A stretch of DNA of 64,000 nucleotides from Tricholoma matsutake (GCA_026075535.2 AP026544.2:4278001-4342000); one strand, 5' to 3'. Positions 34,064 to 45,808 are shown, numbered from the stretch's first letter. The notes: generated by a model from the letters alone, not told the origin. Translations and numbers: made by a program.

Positions 34064-34071
34064 ATACAAAC

Positions 34072-35031
34072 TGAACGCTATTGACCAGATTCTTCGCAAC
34101 ACGTGACTTTCGGAAAATGCCATTGCTGGAACTTAGAGCATTTGCTTGAGCGTTGTAGCCTTCTTACACAATACAGTTTTCACATTGATACTGAGACTGT
34201 AGGAGACAGTCAGACTAAAGTATGGTAAAAGGTTTTCTCACAGACCACAACTTCAATGCACTATCATATTACTGCACGACTGGCAAAACTTGTAAATTTG
34301 GTCATGTCTGTACTTTGATTTATTTCGAATGGGAGATCTTCTGCAAGCCATTCCTCGACAACCATGCCACATTTTGGCATGATTCTGTAGTCTTATGTTA
34401 CTAACTGAGCTCTAGAGCTCCACACAGTAGTTTTATTTTTTAGTTCATCTGTGAAAATTAGGTTGACCCTTGCCAATTATGTGTGTGCAAACAATATATC
34501 TCAAGAAATAATGGTCAGAAAAACAAGCTGAGAGTGGTACAGTGTCAAGGGTAATCTAGGTGAGGATGTCCCCTGCAAATAATTGAGGTTGTGAGTCACT
34601 AGTTCTTGAGATATTGTTTGCACACACAAATAATTGGCAGGGGTCAACCTAATTTTCACAGATCAACTAAAAAATAAGAATATTGTGTGGAGCTCTAGAG
34701 CTCAGCTAGTAGCATAAGATAGACTACAGAAGCATGCCAAAATGTGGCATGGTTGTCGAGGAATGGCTTGCAGAAGATCTCCCATTTGAAATAAACAAAC
34801 ATGACCAAATTTACAAGTCGCGCAGTAATATGATAGTGCATTGAAGTTGTGGTCTGTGAGAAAACCTTTTACCATGCTTTAGTCTGACTGTCTCCTACAG
34901 TCTCAGTATCAATGTGAAAACTGTATTGTGTAAGAAGGCTACAATGCTCAAGCAAATGCTCTAAGTTCCAGCAATGGCATTTTCTGAAAGTCACGTGTTG
35001 CGAAGAATCTGCTGGGTCAATAGCATTCAGT
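34072..35031. mobile_element. 960-bp foldback palindrome
   Basis: Two arms of about 430 bp (34072-34500 and 34605-35031) are near-perfect inverted copies around a centre of roughly 100 bp. The left arm starts TGAACGCTATTGACC and the right ends GGTCAATAGCATTCAGT. Direct repeats CCTAATACAAAC lie at 34060-34071 and 35032-35043. The repeat includes CCTA from the neighbouring MITE's end, so the palindrome inserted after the MITE. No coding content. Confidence 0.85.
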
Positions 35032-35043
35032 CCTAATACAAAC

Positions 35044-35982
35044 GGAAGGTGGCAATGTATCTGGTGAGTCCCAGGAACCCCCTGACATCAGTGGCAGTCA
35101 TTGGTTGTGGCCAAGATGCAATTCAGTCAGTTTTGCAGGGGTCAGGTTGGATACCTGTCCCCAAGATGACATGACCGAGGAAACATAATTTGGTGGCGAA
35201 GTGGTTGGATTTTGCCTGATTGCAGTAGATACTGGCTTTTCGGAGGGCTTCAAGAATGGCGGCGCAGTTTCGTTTGTGTTCCTCCAGAGTTTGTGACCAT
35301 ATGATGATATCATCAAGATACAGATGGCAAATCTTGCTGATGAGTTCTCATAGTGCATCAGTCATTCGGCGCTGATGTGTGGCTGGAGCATTGCATCCAC
35401 CCTGTGGCATGACGGTCCACTCATAAAGTCCCCATGGTGTTCTTATGGCAGTGAGGTGAATGTCGTTAGGGTGTACTCGTGTCTGGAAGAAGGAGTTCAT
35501 CATGTCCATCTTGCCAAATATTTTTCCCTTCCCACAGTCGGCGAGTATATCATCTATGTGGGGTAGGGGGAAATTGTCTCGTACAGTGTTACTATTGAGT
35601 GCTCGGTAGTCGTTCACCCACCAAGGGTCAACTGTTAAGTCAGGTACCCCAGTGATGTATTTCAGCATGCAGAATGCTGGTGAGGCAAATTCTGAGGAGG
35701 ATGGCTGAATGCAGCCAGCCTTGAGGTGGTCATCCAGCAGTCTCTTCCAAGGTTATTGGTATCTCTTGGGAGCTGCATATCCTTTGCCATTGTTGACCTT
35801 GGTGGGGTCTTTGAGTCGGATGCGGTGGAACATGTGGCTGGGAATATCTTCAGTGCTATCAGGGAGACAAAGTGGGAAGCAGTCAGTGAATTTGAGTTTC
35901 ATTTTTGCATCTCTCTCTTTGAGGAGTTCTTGGAATGCTAGGCCTTCAATGCAGTCTTGCACGGCAGCCATGATGGGTCCAG
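35044..35982 (-). pseudogene. Ty3/Gypsy reverse transcriptase (Gypsy-2), broken
   Basis: The minus strand reads the linker before RT (RDAKMKLKFTDCFPLCLPDS, HMFHRIRLKDPTK, GYAAPKRYQ). RT follows: WWVNDYRALNSNTVRDNFPL, GKMDMMNSFFQTRVHPND, TPWGLYEWTVMPQG, then after a frame change YLDDIIIWS (catalytic YxDD) and FLGHVILG...VRGFLGLTRYIATF. Homology stops at about 35044 next to the palindrome. Upstream it is interrupted at 35982 by LTR A and continues at 44859. The RT differs in sequence from that at 43 kb, so this is another Gypsy family. Confidence 0.8.
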
Positions 35983-37140
35983 TGATGATACTCAACCCAG
36001 GAAAACCACCAAAACTGCCAATGAGGCAACTGATGATATTTGCACAAGTCAGAGGAAGGATGCAAGGCATCCTGAATGTTTGTGGTCTGACCAATAGGAA
36101 GACAACTAGTTGGTACTAGTCGTAAAGGTAGTTCTATAAGAGAGGAAGGTGTTTGGTGCAGTCCGATGGAGTATCAATTGATGGTGAACAATGTTTATCA
36201 TCGAGGATCAATGTGTGAATTCTAATGACTTTTTGGTGGATCAATAGTATACAAAGATTATAGCCGATGGCTAGGAAGTGCCAGAGTGGTTACTAGTGCT
36301 AACAATAAGAGTATCGAAAGTTGATCAAGGATGACGATGGTCGCAGAGGTTTCTCATCGATTGAGAAAACCCGTAGAAGTTTCGATTGTTTAGAGGATAG
36401 ATCAGATTCTTAGAACTTTATACAAGGCAATATGTGAAGACAATTTCTTGTATTTCCAAGTAGATACTACAGAGTTTTATATGTTTTAAGAGAAACTTCC
36501 TAAAATTGTATAAGAAACATGTGTAAGAACATGAGGCAAAAGATATGAGTTAAAACACAAGGCCAAAATGAGACTGGAATCTGAACAAGAAAAAGATATA
36601 TCATATGATGAAAGAGTAATAAAGGGAAAGAACTAAAAGGAGACTGTCCTTTGTGTATAAACCGTGCTAAGTGTCGCAATAATCCATCCAGTGGGTTCTG
36701 TATGTGATAGGGACTTGGAATGAGGCTGACTTACTATCAGCAGGTTTGAGCACAAGTTGGAATACTCCCTGGCACATGGTATTCCACCATTTAGATAACA
36801 AATGCAGCGCCCAATGTCACTCGTAGTTTCTCGAAGTTGATCAATAATGCTCGACAATGTTCAATCGCAGTCACGGTCATTCAAAGTTGATTGGGGATAC
36901 TCGATGTTCATTCAGAGGGATCTTAGGGTGTTTCGAGGTAGTCCTAGAGTTGTGCGATGTAGTTTCTAAGTATGATCAATGTCGCTGGTGATGTTTCGAT
37001 GTGGTTGATATGATATCGCGATCAATAGACTTGGTCGAGAGTGGTCGCACTGCTTCTGGGACCTTGTGGGAGTTAGCCGATGTGATTAGAATGTGGTTGT
37101 AATGGTGAATCAGCCCTTGAGCCAAGGAGACAACCTATCA
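35983..37140 (-). repeat. Gypsy-1 3' LTR (LTR A)
   Basis: 1158 bp on the minus strand, from TGATAGGTTG... at 37140 to ...TATCATCA at 35983, i.e. TGAT...ATCA ends. A polypurine tract abuts it at 37141. It matches LTR D (43688-44858) over its whole length. Outer flank 35979-35982 is CCAG; the other side of the element (44859-44862) is TCAG, a plausible 4-bp TSD with one change. Confidence 0.8.
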
Positions 37141-37155
37141 TCCTCCCCCTTACTG
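37141..37155 (-). other. Polypurine tract, Gypsy-1
   Basis: The minus strand AGTAAGGGGGAGGA lies directly before the TGATAGG start of LTR A, like 11042-11056 before the LTR of copy 1. This is the expected plus-strand primer site of an LTR retrotransposon. Confidence 0.65.
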
Positions 37156-37727
37156 AAATTCTGACCATCCTGGTCAGTCAAGCCGAGATAACTGGGTCAG
37201 GTGACATTGTTGATTGTTGATTTAAGATGTGTTGTGGTTCAAACTTCTCTCTTTCTATTCGATCTCTTTTATTGACCTTTTCTCTCATCATGTCTATCCT
37301 TGCAGAACTCGCCATTCCCATCCTCAATCACATGAAATTGATGCCCAAAGCTGGCAAGGCTGAAGACCTCAACTTCAAGGTGTGGGGTCAAGATTTTTGC
37401 AAGAAAATGGTGTGTTTTCCCCTTCCTTTGTTTATCTGCTTCCTGACCTTGTTGATAGGCTGAATATGACAATCTGATCTGATTATTTGATGAGGCACAT
37501 GATGACTGTGTGCAGGCAACATTAGATGAAGCGATCAGCATATATATGCCTTTCGCTTGTGAGGCTTGGGTTTTGTGGGGTGGTGTATCTTTTTGAGGAA
37601 TACTCGAGGAAGATCGAGGAAGAGAGGCAGAGAGAGGAGGAGAGGGAGGCTCAGCAGGTGGCGGTCGAGGCCAAGGTGAAGAGAATCGAGGAACGATGGG
37701 ATGCAATGGTCAAGGCACATTGAGCAT

Positions 37728-38926
37728 TGATAGGTTGTCCCCTTGGCTCAAAGGCCAATTCACCATTTCGGCCACATCCTAATCACATTGGATAACTCGC
37801 ATGAGGTCCCAGAAGCAGTGCGACCACTCCTGACCAAGTCTACCAAGCACAATATCATATTGAACACGGTTGAGCATCATTGAACATGATCAAACATCGT
37901 CGAGCATCATCAAACGTGATCGAGCATCGTCGAACGTGATTGAACATTGTCGAGCATTGTTGAACACGGTCGAGCATTGTCAAACATTGTCGAATATTGT
38001 ATCGAACGCGGTCAAGCATCATCGAGCATCATCGATCGATATCGAGAGACTGTGAGCGACATCGGGTGCCACATTTGTTATCTATATGGTGGAATAATAT
38101 GCGCCAGGAAGTATTCCAACTTGTGCTCAAACCTGCTGATAATAGGTCAGCCTCATTCCAAGTCCCTATCGCATACAGAACCCGCTGGATGGATTATTGT
38201 GAGACTTAGCACAGTTTATACACAAAGGACAGTCTCTTTTTAGTTCTATACCCTTTATTACTCTTTCATCATATGATATATATCTTTCTTGTTCAGATTC
38301 CAGTCTCCTTTTTGGCCTTGTGCCTTAACTCATATCTTTTGCCTCATGTTCTACACATGTTCTCTAGCCTTTTTAGGTACTTTCTTTATTTATATAGAAA
38401 GATGTACTAGATACAAAGAAAAAGAAGAAACTCATTGTCTTCCTCCCAGATCACAGTGATTTGAGAGTTTGGTTTAGTCTCATTCAGTCCGAAGTTTGGT
38501 GTTTTATGCTAAACTTCCTCAAAATTCCTCACATTACACTATTTTCGCTCTCGCTTCCCTCGATTAGCCTTTTCTTCACTTCTACTACTCGTCTAGTCCC
38601 CCGATCTTGTGTCCAAACATATCTGTGCACTCAAAATTCCTCGAGACTTCTTTGAAAAATATCGCGACATCTCGAAAATCATTGCAACACCTCGCAAATC
38701 ATTGCAATGTCTCACAAATCATCACAACTCCTCGAAAATCATCACAAGTCCTTGAAACACATTCTTTGAGCTTTGAACTGCTTTGACAAGCAGTTATTTT
38801 ATGACTTTTTGATGGTTGATCTGACAGGTGACATCTAGAGGGCCTCGCATCCTTCCTCTGACTTGTGTTATACCATCCAAAGCCATTTTGTGGGTTTTGT
38901 TTGGGTTTCCAGGTTGAGCATCATCA
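37728..38926 (+). repeat. Solo LTR B, 4-bp TSD GCAT
   Basis: 1199 bp, TGATAGGTTG...GCATCATCA. GCAT precedes (37724-37727) and follows (38927-38930) it, and removing it rejoins the antisense gene. It is opposite in orientation to the host Gypsy. Its 3' third (38300-38900) matches LTR E rather than LTRs A, C and D, so it belongs to a second LTR subfamily. It carries a TCGA-word array at 37865-38040. Confidence 0.85.
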
Positions 38927-39150
38927 GCATTCTTGGCCAAAGTCTGGGCCAAGAGCGTTTCAAAAGACAAATTCTGTGATTGTACCGCTGCGCTCGAGAT
39001 GATGCACCTCTCGATTGATCGGGATGAGGCCGAAGAAGAGGAACCTCTGGTTGAGGACCCACTGGTCATTGAGCAGATCATGGAGAAGAGGAAGGCAGAC
39101 AAGATGGATGAGGAGGAGGAGGGTGAGGACGAGCTCAATCAGGAGCCCAT

Positions 39151-40345
39151 TGATAGGTTGTCTCCTTGGCTCAAAGGCCAATTCACCATTACAACCACAT
39201 TCTAATCACATCAGCTAACTCCCACGAGGTCCCAGAAGCAGTGTGACCACTCCTGACCAAGTCTACCAAGCACAATATCGTATCGACCACATCGAAACAT
39301 CACCAGTGACATCGATGGTACTGAAAAACCACATCGCACAACCTTAGGACTATCTCGAAAGCCCCTAAGATCCCTCTGAATGAACATTGAACATCCTTGA
39401 TCAACTTCAAATAACCGCGACCATGATCAAACATCGTCGACCATCATCGAGCACTATCGATCGATATCGAGAGACTATGAGCAACATCAGGTGCCGCCTT
39501 TGTTATCTAAATGGTGGAAGACCATGCGCCAGGAAGTATTCCAACTTGTGCTCAAACCTGCTGATAGTAGGTCAGCCTCATTCCAAGTCCCTATCACATA
39601 CAGAACCCGCTGGACAGATTATTGTGAGACTTAGCGCAGCTTATACACCAAGGACAGTCCCTTTTTAGTTCTATACCCTTTATTACTCTTTCATCATATG
39701 ATATATCTCTTTCTTGTTTGGATTCCAGTCTCTTTTTTGGCCTCATGCCTTAACTCATATCTTTTGCCTCATGTTCTACACATGTTTCTTATACCATTTT
39801 AGGAAGTTTCTTTTAAAACATATAAAACTCTGTAGTATCCACTTGGAAATAACAAGAAATTATCTTCACCTTTCGTCTTGTATAAAGTTCTAAGAATCAG
39901 ATCTATTTTCTAAACAATTGAAGCTTCTATGAGTTTTCTCGATTGATGAGAAACCTCTGTGATCATCCTTGTCCTCAATCCTCTATCAATCCTGTCATTG
40001 TTGGCACTAGTAACCATTCCGACACTTTGTAGCCATTGGCTATAGCCTTCATATACTATTGACCTATTGAAAGGTCCCCAGAATTCATGCATCAACCATC
40101 GACAATAAACATCATTCACTGTCAATCTCATCGATCGTCCTTGATATCAATCAATACTCAATCAGACCGTGCCAAACACCTTTGTCTCCTATAGCACTAC
40201 CTTTGCGACTAGTGCCAACTAGTTGTCTTCCCATAGGTTGGACCATGAACATTCGGAATGTCTCGCACCCTTCCTCTGACTCATGCAAATATCATTGGTT
40301 GCCTCATTGGCCGTTTTGGTGGTTTTCCTGGGTTGATTATCATCA
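39151..40345 (+). repeat. Solo LTR C
   Basis: 1195 bp, TGATAGGTTG...TTATCATCA, with flanks CCAT and CCGT (one mismatch in a 4-bp TSD). It resembles LTRs A and D through its whole length, including CAACTAGTTGTCTTCC near the 3' end. It interrupts the antisense gene between the acidic region and VVAKWVRLEEG. Confidence 0.8.
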
Positions 40346-41391
40346 CCGTGGTCGCAAAGTGGGTGCGATTGGAGGAGGGTGATCTGATCACCTTCCATGG
40401 GCTGGTAAGTCCTCATTTTACTTCGATATCATTCAGACTAATCAGGCTTTCAATTTTGATTTAGTGTGATCATTGCGCAGGAATGAGGATGTCAAGGAGG
40501 GCGCACCCAAGTGCAAACAATGCACTCAAGGGCTGCAGGGCTGCTACTGGGAGGGAGTGTCAAGGCGAGGACTCTGACGAGGTGAGTCGAGGAAAAAGGT
40601 GGGCTCAAAGCAAGCAACAAAGAGCACTGGGGAGGTGATAGAGGCTTCTACCCCAAGACGAAGTAAGTTAATTTCCTCGATAAAAACTACGACCACTGAG
40701 CTGCATGATTACTTAGTGATACGCATTCGGGCTATCCAGCCCATTGAGAATGCTGAGGCTGGGCCCTCAAAAGTCAATGAGCACCTGAAACGAACGATGA
40801 AGGCGAAGGCGAAGTTGGCTGAGAAGGAGAAAGGGAAGGGAAAAGCGAGAGAATGAGAGGTCGAACCCGAGATTGCGGGTCTGGTCGAGGGGCAGTTGAT
40901 GGTGGTCAAGGACGAGATGACGCAGTTGGACACAGCACGACTCCGTTGTCGCTATCTCATGGAAGTGCTGGTGCAGAAAAAGCTGGAGGTGGAGGTCCTC
41001 ATGGAGGAGATCGAGGTGTTGGAGAGGAAGTGGGAGGAGTCCCAGTAGTAGTATCGTTTTGTTTTTAAATTTTAAATTTTTAAATTTTATCATTTTCCTT
41101 GTGTCTGATCGAAATAAGTTTGAAATAAGAAATATCACGTATGCTCGAAGCCAAGAAATGTAAGATATATGTGAAAAAACATAGGAGAGAAAAAAAAGGA
41201 AAAGAAAGTAAGACGGACGATTTATCAAAATGAGACATAGGGGAAAGGCTCAGAACTCCTTCATAGCTGAAAAACCCTGTTGAGGTTGTGCAAACATGTT
41301 TTGAACAATATTGCGACTTGTAATAGTACACTGTTATAAAATCAAGAGTTGATTTCAATATCGCAAGTAAGGAAAATAAAAGAAAAATGCT

Positions 41392-42760
41392 CTATTCATC
41401 TTTGTTGAAGGCAGGAATGCCTTCGTCAATGTCCCCATTGATGGCTGATGTTGTTCAAAGTTGTTCGAGCTGACAATCATCAATATCGAAGAAGTTCAGA
41501 GGAAGGGGAATCAATTTTTGTGCTAGATAGGGAAGAACTCAGAAAGCAGCTACTGGTTGATGAAGAACTGAACCATCAAGCTCGCAAAGAATATAAGCGC
41601 CACCATAGTTTTGTGCAATAACAATAAGTGGGCCGAGATATCGAGCTCGCATTTTTCGATTGAGGGCTTTCTCGATCTGTGTGTTTCACATGAGTACGAG
41701 GTCACCTTTTTTTGAAATTGTAGTCTTGAACCGTTTGCTTGTGAACTTCTTTGAAGTGTCTCACAGCTTCTCGTCAAGCAGTGTAGACTCTAGAGTTGAG
41801 TACTCGAGCGTTTCTGTAGTGCGATAGCGCGTCGAGCAATGAGATCAGTGGATGAAAGTATTGAGTTGGGTGGGGGCTGTAGGTATGTCGCTTCTGAGAT
41901 GTCGAGAGGGATGAGTGGATGAGAACCTGTGATCGCAAAATAGGGCAAACAGCCCATTTGTTTTTGAACTGTTACATGTTCTGCCCAAAAGACTGAGTAG
42001 GTCCCAACTGATCATCGAGTTTGATTGCCATCAACAGCCTTGTAGAGGGACTGTTGTATGTTGAAGTGGGCTCGTTCAACGAGGCCATTGGCACAAGAAT
42101 TGTACCCACTTATCCGAATGTGATTGATATGATATCGCTTCGCCAAGTATTTGAGAGCAGCAAGAAATGCTGGGCCGTTGTCAGTAATGATTTTGTAAAG
42201 CAAGCCCCATCAACAAATGATTTCTTTGAAGATCCAATTGCCGATGGTCTTTGCTGTTTCATTGCGAAGCATCCTGAATTCTGGCCAGTACGATATTGAA
42301 CATTGACCTTGTACTATATAGTGATATCTGCCAGAAGGCAGCATGTGCATTGTGTCAATGTATACTTTTCCAAATAGAGGGGTGGGGGTGGCGATGATTG
42401 GTGGAATAAGGAGATTTCGAGTCTGTCACAACTGATAGTAATGGCACGTTCATATGTACCATGCGATATCGGCTTTCAGGTTGGGCCACCAGAATCATAG
42501 GGCAATGTGAGACTTCATGGCAAAGATCATTTTGTGTCCAATATGGTCATGTGATGACCTGATAATATCGATGCGATGTTCTGGGATCGCAATGATCTTG
42601 TGTTCTCCATGATGATCTTTTTTCCATAGTTTTCCAGAATCTATGAAGAACTTGGTGCAATATCGCACAAAGGTAGCATACTCGGTATCTGATAGATTTG
42701 GGGGTCACACCATGTCATCTAACCATCTATGAACAAGCAGCAATTGTTCATCTTCTTTCT
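41392..42760 (-). pseudogene. Gypsy-1 integrase
   Basis: The minus strand has a zinc-binding-like region (EHRIDIIRSSHDHIGHKM), the core with VYIDTMHMLPSGRYHYIV (first Asp), LLYKIITDNGPAFLAAL (second Asp) and SCANGLVERAHFNIQQSLYK (Glu), and the C-terminal NRKMRARYLGPLIVIAQNYG / GGAYILCELDGSVL domain. Several stops are TGA at expected Arg codons. The frame ends in TAG at 41392, about 340 bp before the end of the antisense gene, so the two are tail to tail. Confidence 0.8.
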
Positions 42761-43687
42761 TTGCTTTGTCCAATCGAGGTATGTCTTCGTACAAAACATC
42801 CTCCCCCTTACTGAAATCTGAGGCTTGGGCAAAAGTCAGATAAGTCGCATGAGAGGGGAAAGGTCAAATCGAAATTGGGTTGATTTGGTGAACGAAGCCA
42901 TGTAGTTTGTCAATCCAATCGCCGAATTCTGCTTCTACTTCAATATCGTCGTCTTCGGTTTGTCGAGGACATCACGAAAGACCATCCAGCCCATGGTGCA
43001 TACCTGAAACATGAGCTAGCATGAAGTGGAACATTAGAATTGAAACAATCCATCGATTGATGCTAGCGCTAGGTGCAATATTGGGATTTGAGAGCATGCC
43101 TTTGATATACCTTGCATCAACTTCGACGATAAGGTTTCATACCCATATCAAATACAATTGAAGTGCACCAAGGGCTCGATATAGACCATAAAGTTTGAGT
43201 TTTGGTTGTGAGAACCGTGATTCATGGTTGTTAAGTGTGATTGAGCTGAATCGACTGTAGTATTGTTTTTGAGGATTATTGCGGTCGCATTGTGCTAGGA
43301 AATAGCTGATTGCAATGCTCAATGTGTCAACTGTGAGGATGACTGGGGCGTTTGAGGTATAGTCAATTGCTCGAATTGCTGGCAAGTTTAGCAGTGCTTG
43401 CTTGAGATCTTCTTGCGCTGATACCTAGATGGGCTGAATTTGAAGGGTACATCTTTTCGAGTAAGGTTGATTAGCACAGCTGCTTGATGTGTGAAACTCT
43501 GAATAAAAATTCGACAAACTCCAATTGTTCCTAAGAACACCTTAACTTCCATGAGCATATGACACAGATCCCACTTCTGAATCTTATTGATACATGTTGG
43601 GTCAGCCATCCGACCTTGAATATTGCATCGATGACCTAAAACAATTATTTTGGGGACACAAGCAAATAACTTTGGCTCTGAGAATGT
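42761..43687 (-). pseudogene. Gypsy-1 RT C-terminal part and RNase H
   Basis: The minus strand begins directly after LTR D with KLFACVPKIIVLGHRCNIQG, M-E-V-K-V-F-L-G-T-I-G-V (the RT end), LTRKDVPFKF, then RNase H (PVILTVDTLSIAISYFLAQ; a YLIWV/VEVDARYIKGML segment; FHFMLAHVSGMHHGLDGLS). Gag, protease and the first half of RT are missing. The element is therefore internally deleted and could not move alone. Confidence 0.75.
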
Positions 43688-44858
43688 TGATGATACTCAA
43701 CCTGGGAAAACCACCAAAACAGCTGATGAGGCAACCAATATTATTTGCGACAAGTCAGAGGAAGGGTGTGAGACATTCTGAATGTTCGTGGTCCAACCTA
43801 TGGGAAGATAAACTAGTTGGTACTAGTTGTGAAGGTAGTGCTATAGGAGACAAAGGTGTTTGGCGTGGTCCGATCGACGAGATCGACAGTGAACAATGTC
43901 TATTGTCAATGGTCGATGTGTGAATTCTGAGGACCTTTTGATAGGTCGATAGTATACGAAGGCTATATCCAATGGCTATAAAGTATTGGACTGGTTACTA
44001 GTGCTAGTGACAAGAGGATCGAAGGAAGATTGAGGATGATGATGGTCGCAGAGGTTTCTCGTCGATTGAGAAAACTTGTAGAGACTTAGATTGTTTTAGA
44101 AGATTGATCAGATGCTTAGAACTGTATATGAGATGATAGGTGAAGACAATTTCTTTTTCTTTCCGAGTAGATACTACAGAGTTTTATATGTTTTAAAGAA
44201 ACTTCCTAAAATGGTATAAGAAACATGTGTAGAACATGAGGCAAAAGATATGAGTTAAGGCACGAGGCCAAAAAGGAGACTGGAATCCAAACAAGAAAGA
44301 GATATATCATATGATGAAAGAGTAATAAAGGGTATAGAACTAAAAAGGGACTGTCCTTTGTGTATAAACCACACTAAGTCTTGCAATAATCCATCCAGCA
44401 GGTTCTGTATGTGATAGGGACTTGGAATGAGGCTGACCTATTATCAGCAGGTTTGAGCACAAGTTGGAATACTTCCTGGCACATGGTATTCCACCATTTA
44501 GATAATGAATGCGGCACCCAATGTCACTCGCAGTCTCTCAATATCGATCGATAATGCTCGACAATGATCGATGACAGTTGATGATGTTCGATTGTGGTCG
44601 CGGTTTGTTCAAAGTTGATTGGGGATGTTCGATGGTTGTTTAGAGGGATCTTAGGGGTTTTTGAGGTAGTCCTAAGGTTGTGCAATGTGGTCTCTTGGTA
44701 CAATTGATGTCGCTGGTGATGTTTCAATGTGGTCAATATGATATCATGATCGATAGACTGGGTCGCACTGCATCTGAGACATCGTAGGAGTTAGCCAATG
44801 TGATTATAATATGGTTGAAATGGTGAATTGGCCTTTGAGCTGAGGAGACAACCTATCA
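43688..44858 (-). repeat. Gypsy-1 5' LTR (LTR D)
   Basis: 1171 bp on the minus strand, TGATAGGTTG at 44858 to TATCATCA at 43688. By eye it is nearly 90% identical to LTR A; many differences are C/T or G/A. Together with LTR A it bounds an 8.9-kb element (about 6.5 kb without LTRs B and C). Confidence 0.75.
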
Positions 44859-44965
44859 TCAGCCTCACTACCTTGTCTCTGAAACTGTCATCATCCACCA
44901 CCTCCATTCCCATGCCTGCTCTCACATCAACTAACACCGCTGACCATCGCCACCCATGTCCAGTA
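44859..44965 (-). pseudogene. Upstream part of the Gypsy-2 pol target
   Basis: The minus-strand frame VVDDDSFRDKVVRL here joins GPIMAAVQDCIEGLAFQ at 35982 once the 8.9-kb Gypsy-1 is removed. This supports the view that Gypsy-1 landed inside Gypsy-2. It is short, so the link is tentative. Confidence 0.45.
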
Positions 44966-45171
44966 CTTTACACTCCCCCCCCTAGTCCGAGCAGACTCCA
45001 CTTGGACACACTCAGACTGTCCTCAGACTTCACTCAGACTCTGCTCAGACTGCACTCGGACTTTGCTCAGACAACATCAATTGTGCATTTATTTACACCT
45101 TTAAAGTACTGTCCAAGTAAAGTCCAAGTTCCAGTCTTAGAGAAAGTCTTATAAGTCTCACAAAATGATGT

Positions 45172-45262
45172 GTGCACAGCAGGAATTGAACCAACAGCCT
45201 TCTGGCCTAGCAATCACATGATGATGAAACATGCACACTCTACCACTTAAGCCAAGTAGTCA
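45172..45262 (-). other. tRNA-like sequence (left end)
   Basis: B box GGTTCAATTCC (reverse of 45182-45192) and A box TGGCTTAAGTGG (reverse of 45243-45254). It is almost identical to 19846-19935. Confidence 0.55.
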
Positions 45263-45741
45263 TTTAAAGTTACATACATTATATCCATTTATTACTGAAA
45301 TCTAATTTTATATATATCATGAATAGATTATTAAATTGACCCCCTCGCATCTGTGCGAGGGGTAATTAATATGTATAATACTAAGCCCTCCCCTCGCAAG
45401 CTCGAGGAGAGGGGGCCATAACTATCAATTATAAAAATAAATTAAAAACACCCACCATGAGCAGTTGCTCGTGGCGGCATTTGTCTCTCCCTGGGTCATC
45501 CCCTGGCCATCTCGCTCTCCTGTCCCCATTCTTCTCCCCCCTGAACCACCCCATGAGCAGATGCTCATAGGCATGGGGCGGGTGTCATTGTGGGTGTCCC
45601 CACTCTCGTTGTTGTCTCCCTTCCCTCTCATCTCCCTTCCCCCTCATCTCTTCCCCCTCACCTTCCACCCTGCGAGCAGGGGCTTGCAGCAGTGGTGGTG
45701 GTGGTGTTGTCATTGTCGTTGTTGCCAGTAGTAGTTTGTAC

Positions 45742-45808
45742 CTATAAAAAGTTAGTTAGCATTGAAAAATGAAATGAGAAAAGACAAGAAACTTACCTAG
45801 GACCCAAG
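45742..45808 (-). other. Hairpin plus intron-like module
   Basis: The minus strand has a GACCCAAGAGA..TCTCTTGGGTC hairpin (45801-45830), then GTAAGTTTCTTG (donor 45796) through TGCTAACTAAC to TATAG (45742), 55 nt. A second module at 46088-46131 has GTAAGT, an exact TACTAACA branch consensus and TTTTTTAG in 44 nt. A third, 47226-47289, has GTAAGTG...CAACTAACTG...GATAG in 64 nt after a GAGCTCAAACGATGG hairpin. Confidence 0.6.

Larger units (their letters stand above)
37290..41048 (+). pseudogene. Gypsy-borne antisense gene, Zn2Cys6-like, copy 2, split by two solo LTRs
   Basis: The start MSILAELAIPILNHMKLMP parallels copy 1; NFKVWGQDFCKKM then marks the end of exon 1. A charged stretch (EEYSRKIEEERQREEERE) runs into LTR B at 37728, resumes at 38927 (FLAKVWAKSVSKDKFCDC; D/E-rich), meets LTR C at 39151, and resumes at 40346 (VVAKWVRLEEGDLITFHGL). 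An intron GTAAGT...TTTAG (about 40406-40465) precedes CDHC; after a small frame slip KCKQCTQGLQGCYWEG completes the cysteine motif. Another intron (about 40662-40713) sits where copy 1 has one. The C-terminus is a coiled-coil-like heptad stretch (LRCRYLMEVLVQKKLEVEVL) ending at TAG 41048. It is convergent with the integrase at 41392. The likely role is DNA or RNA binding; that is inference. Confidence 0.6.

Noticed and set aside
43688..44858. LTR D as a solo LTR
   Set aside because: Its flanks do not form a TSD by themselves, while its outer flank TCAG nearly matches CCAG outside LTR A, so the two are better read as the pair bounding one element.
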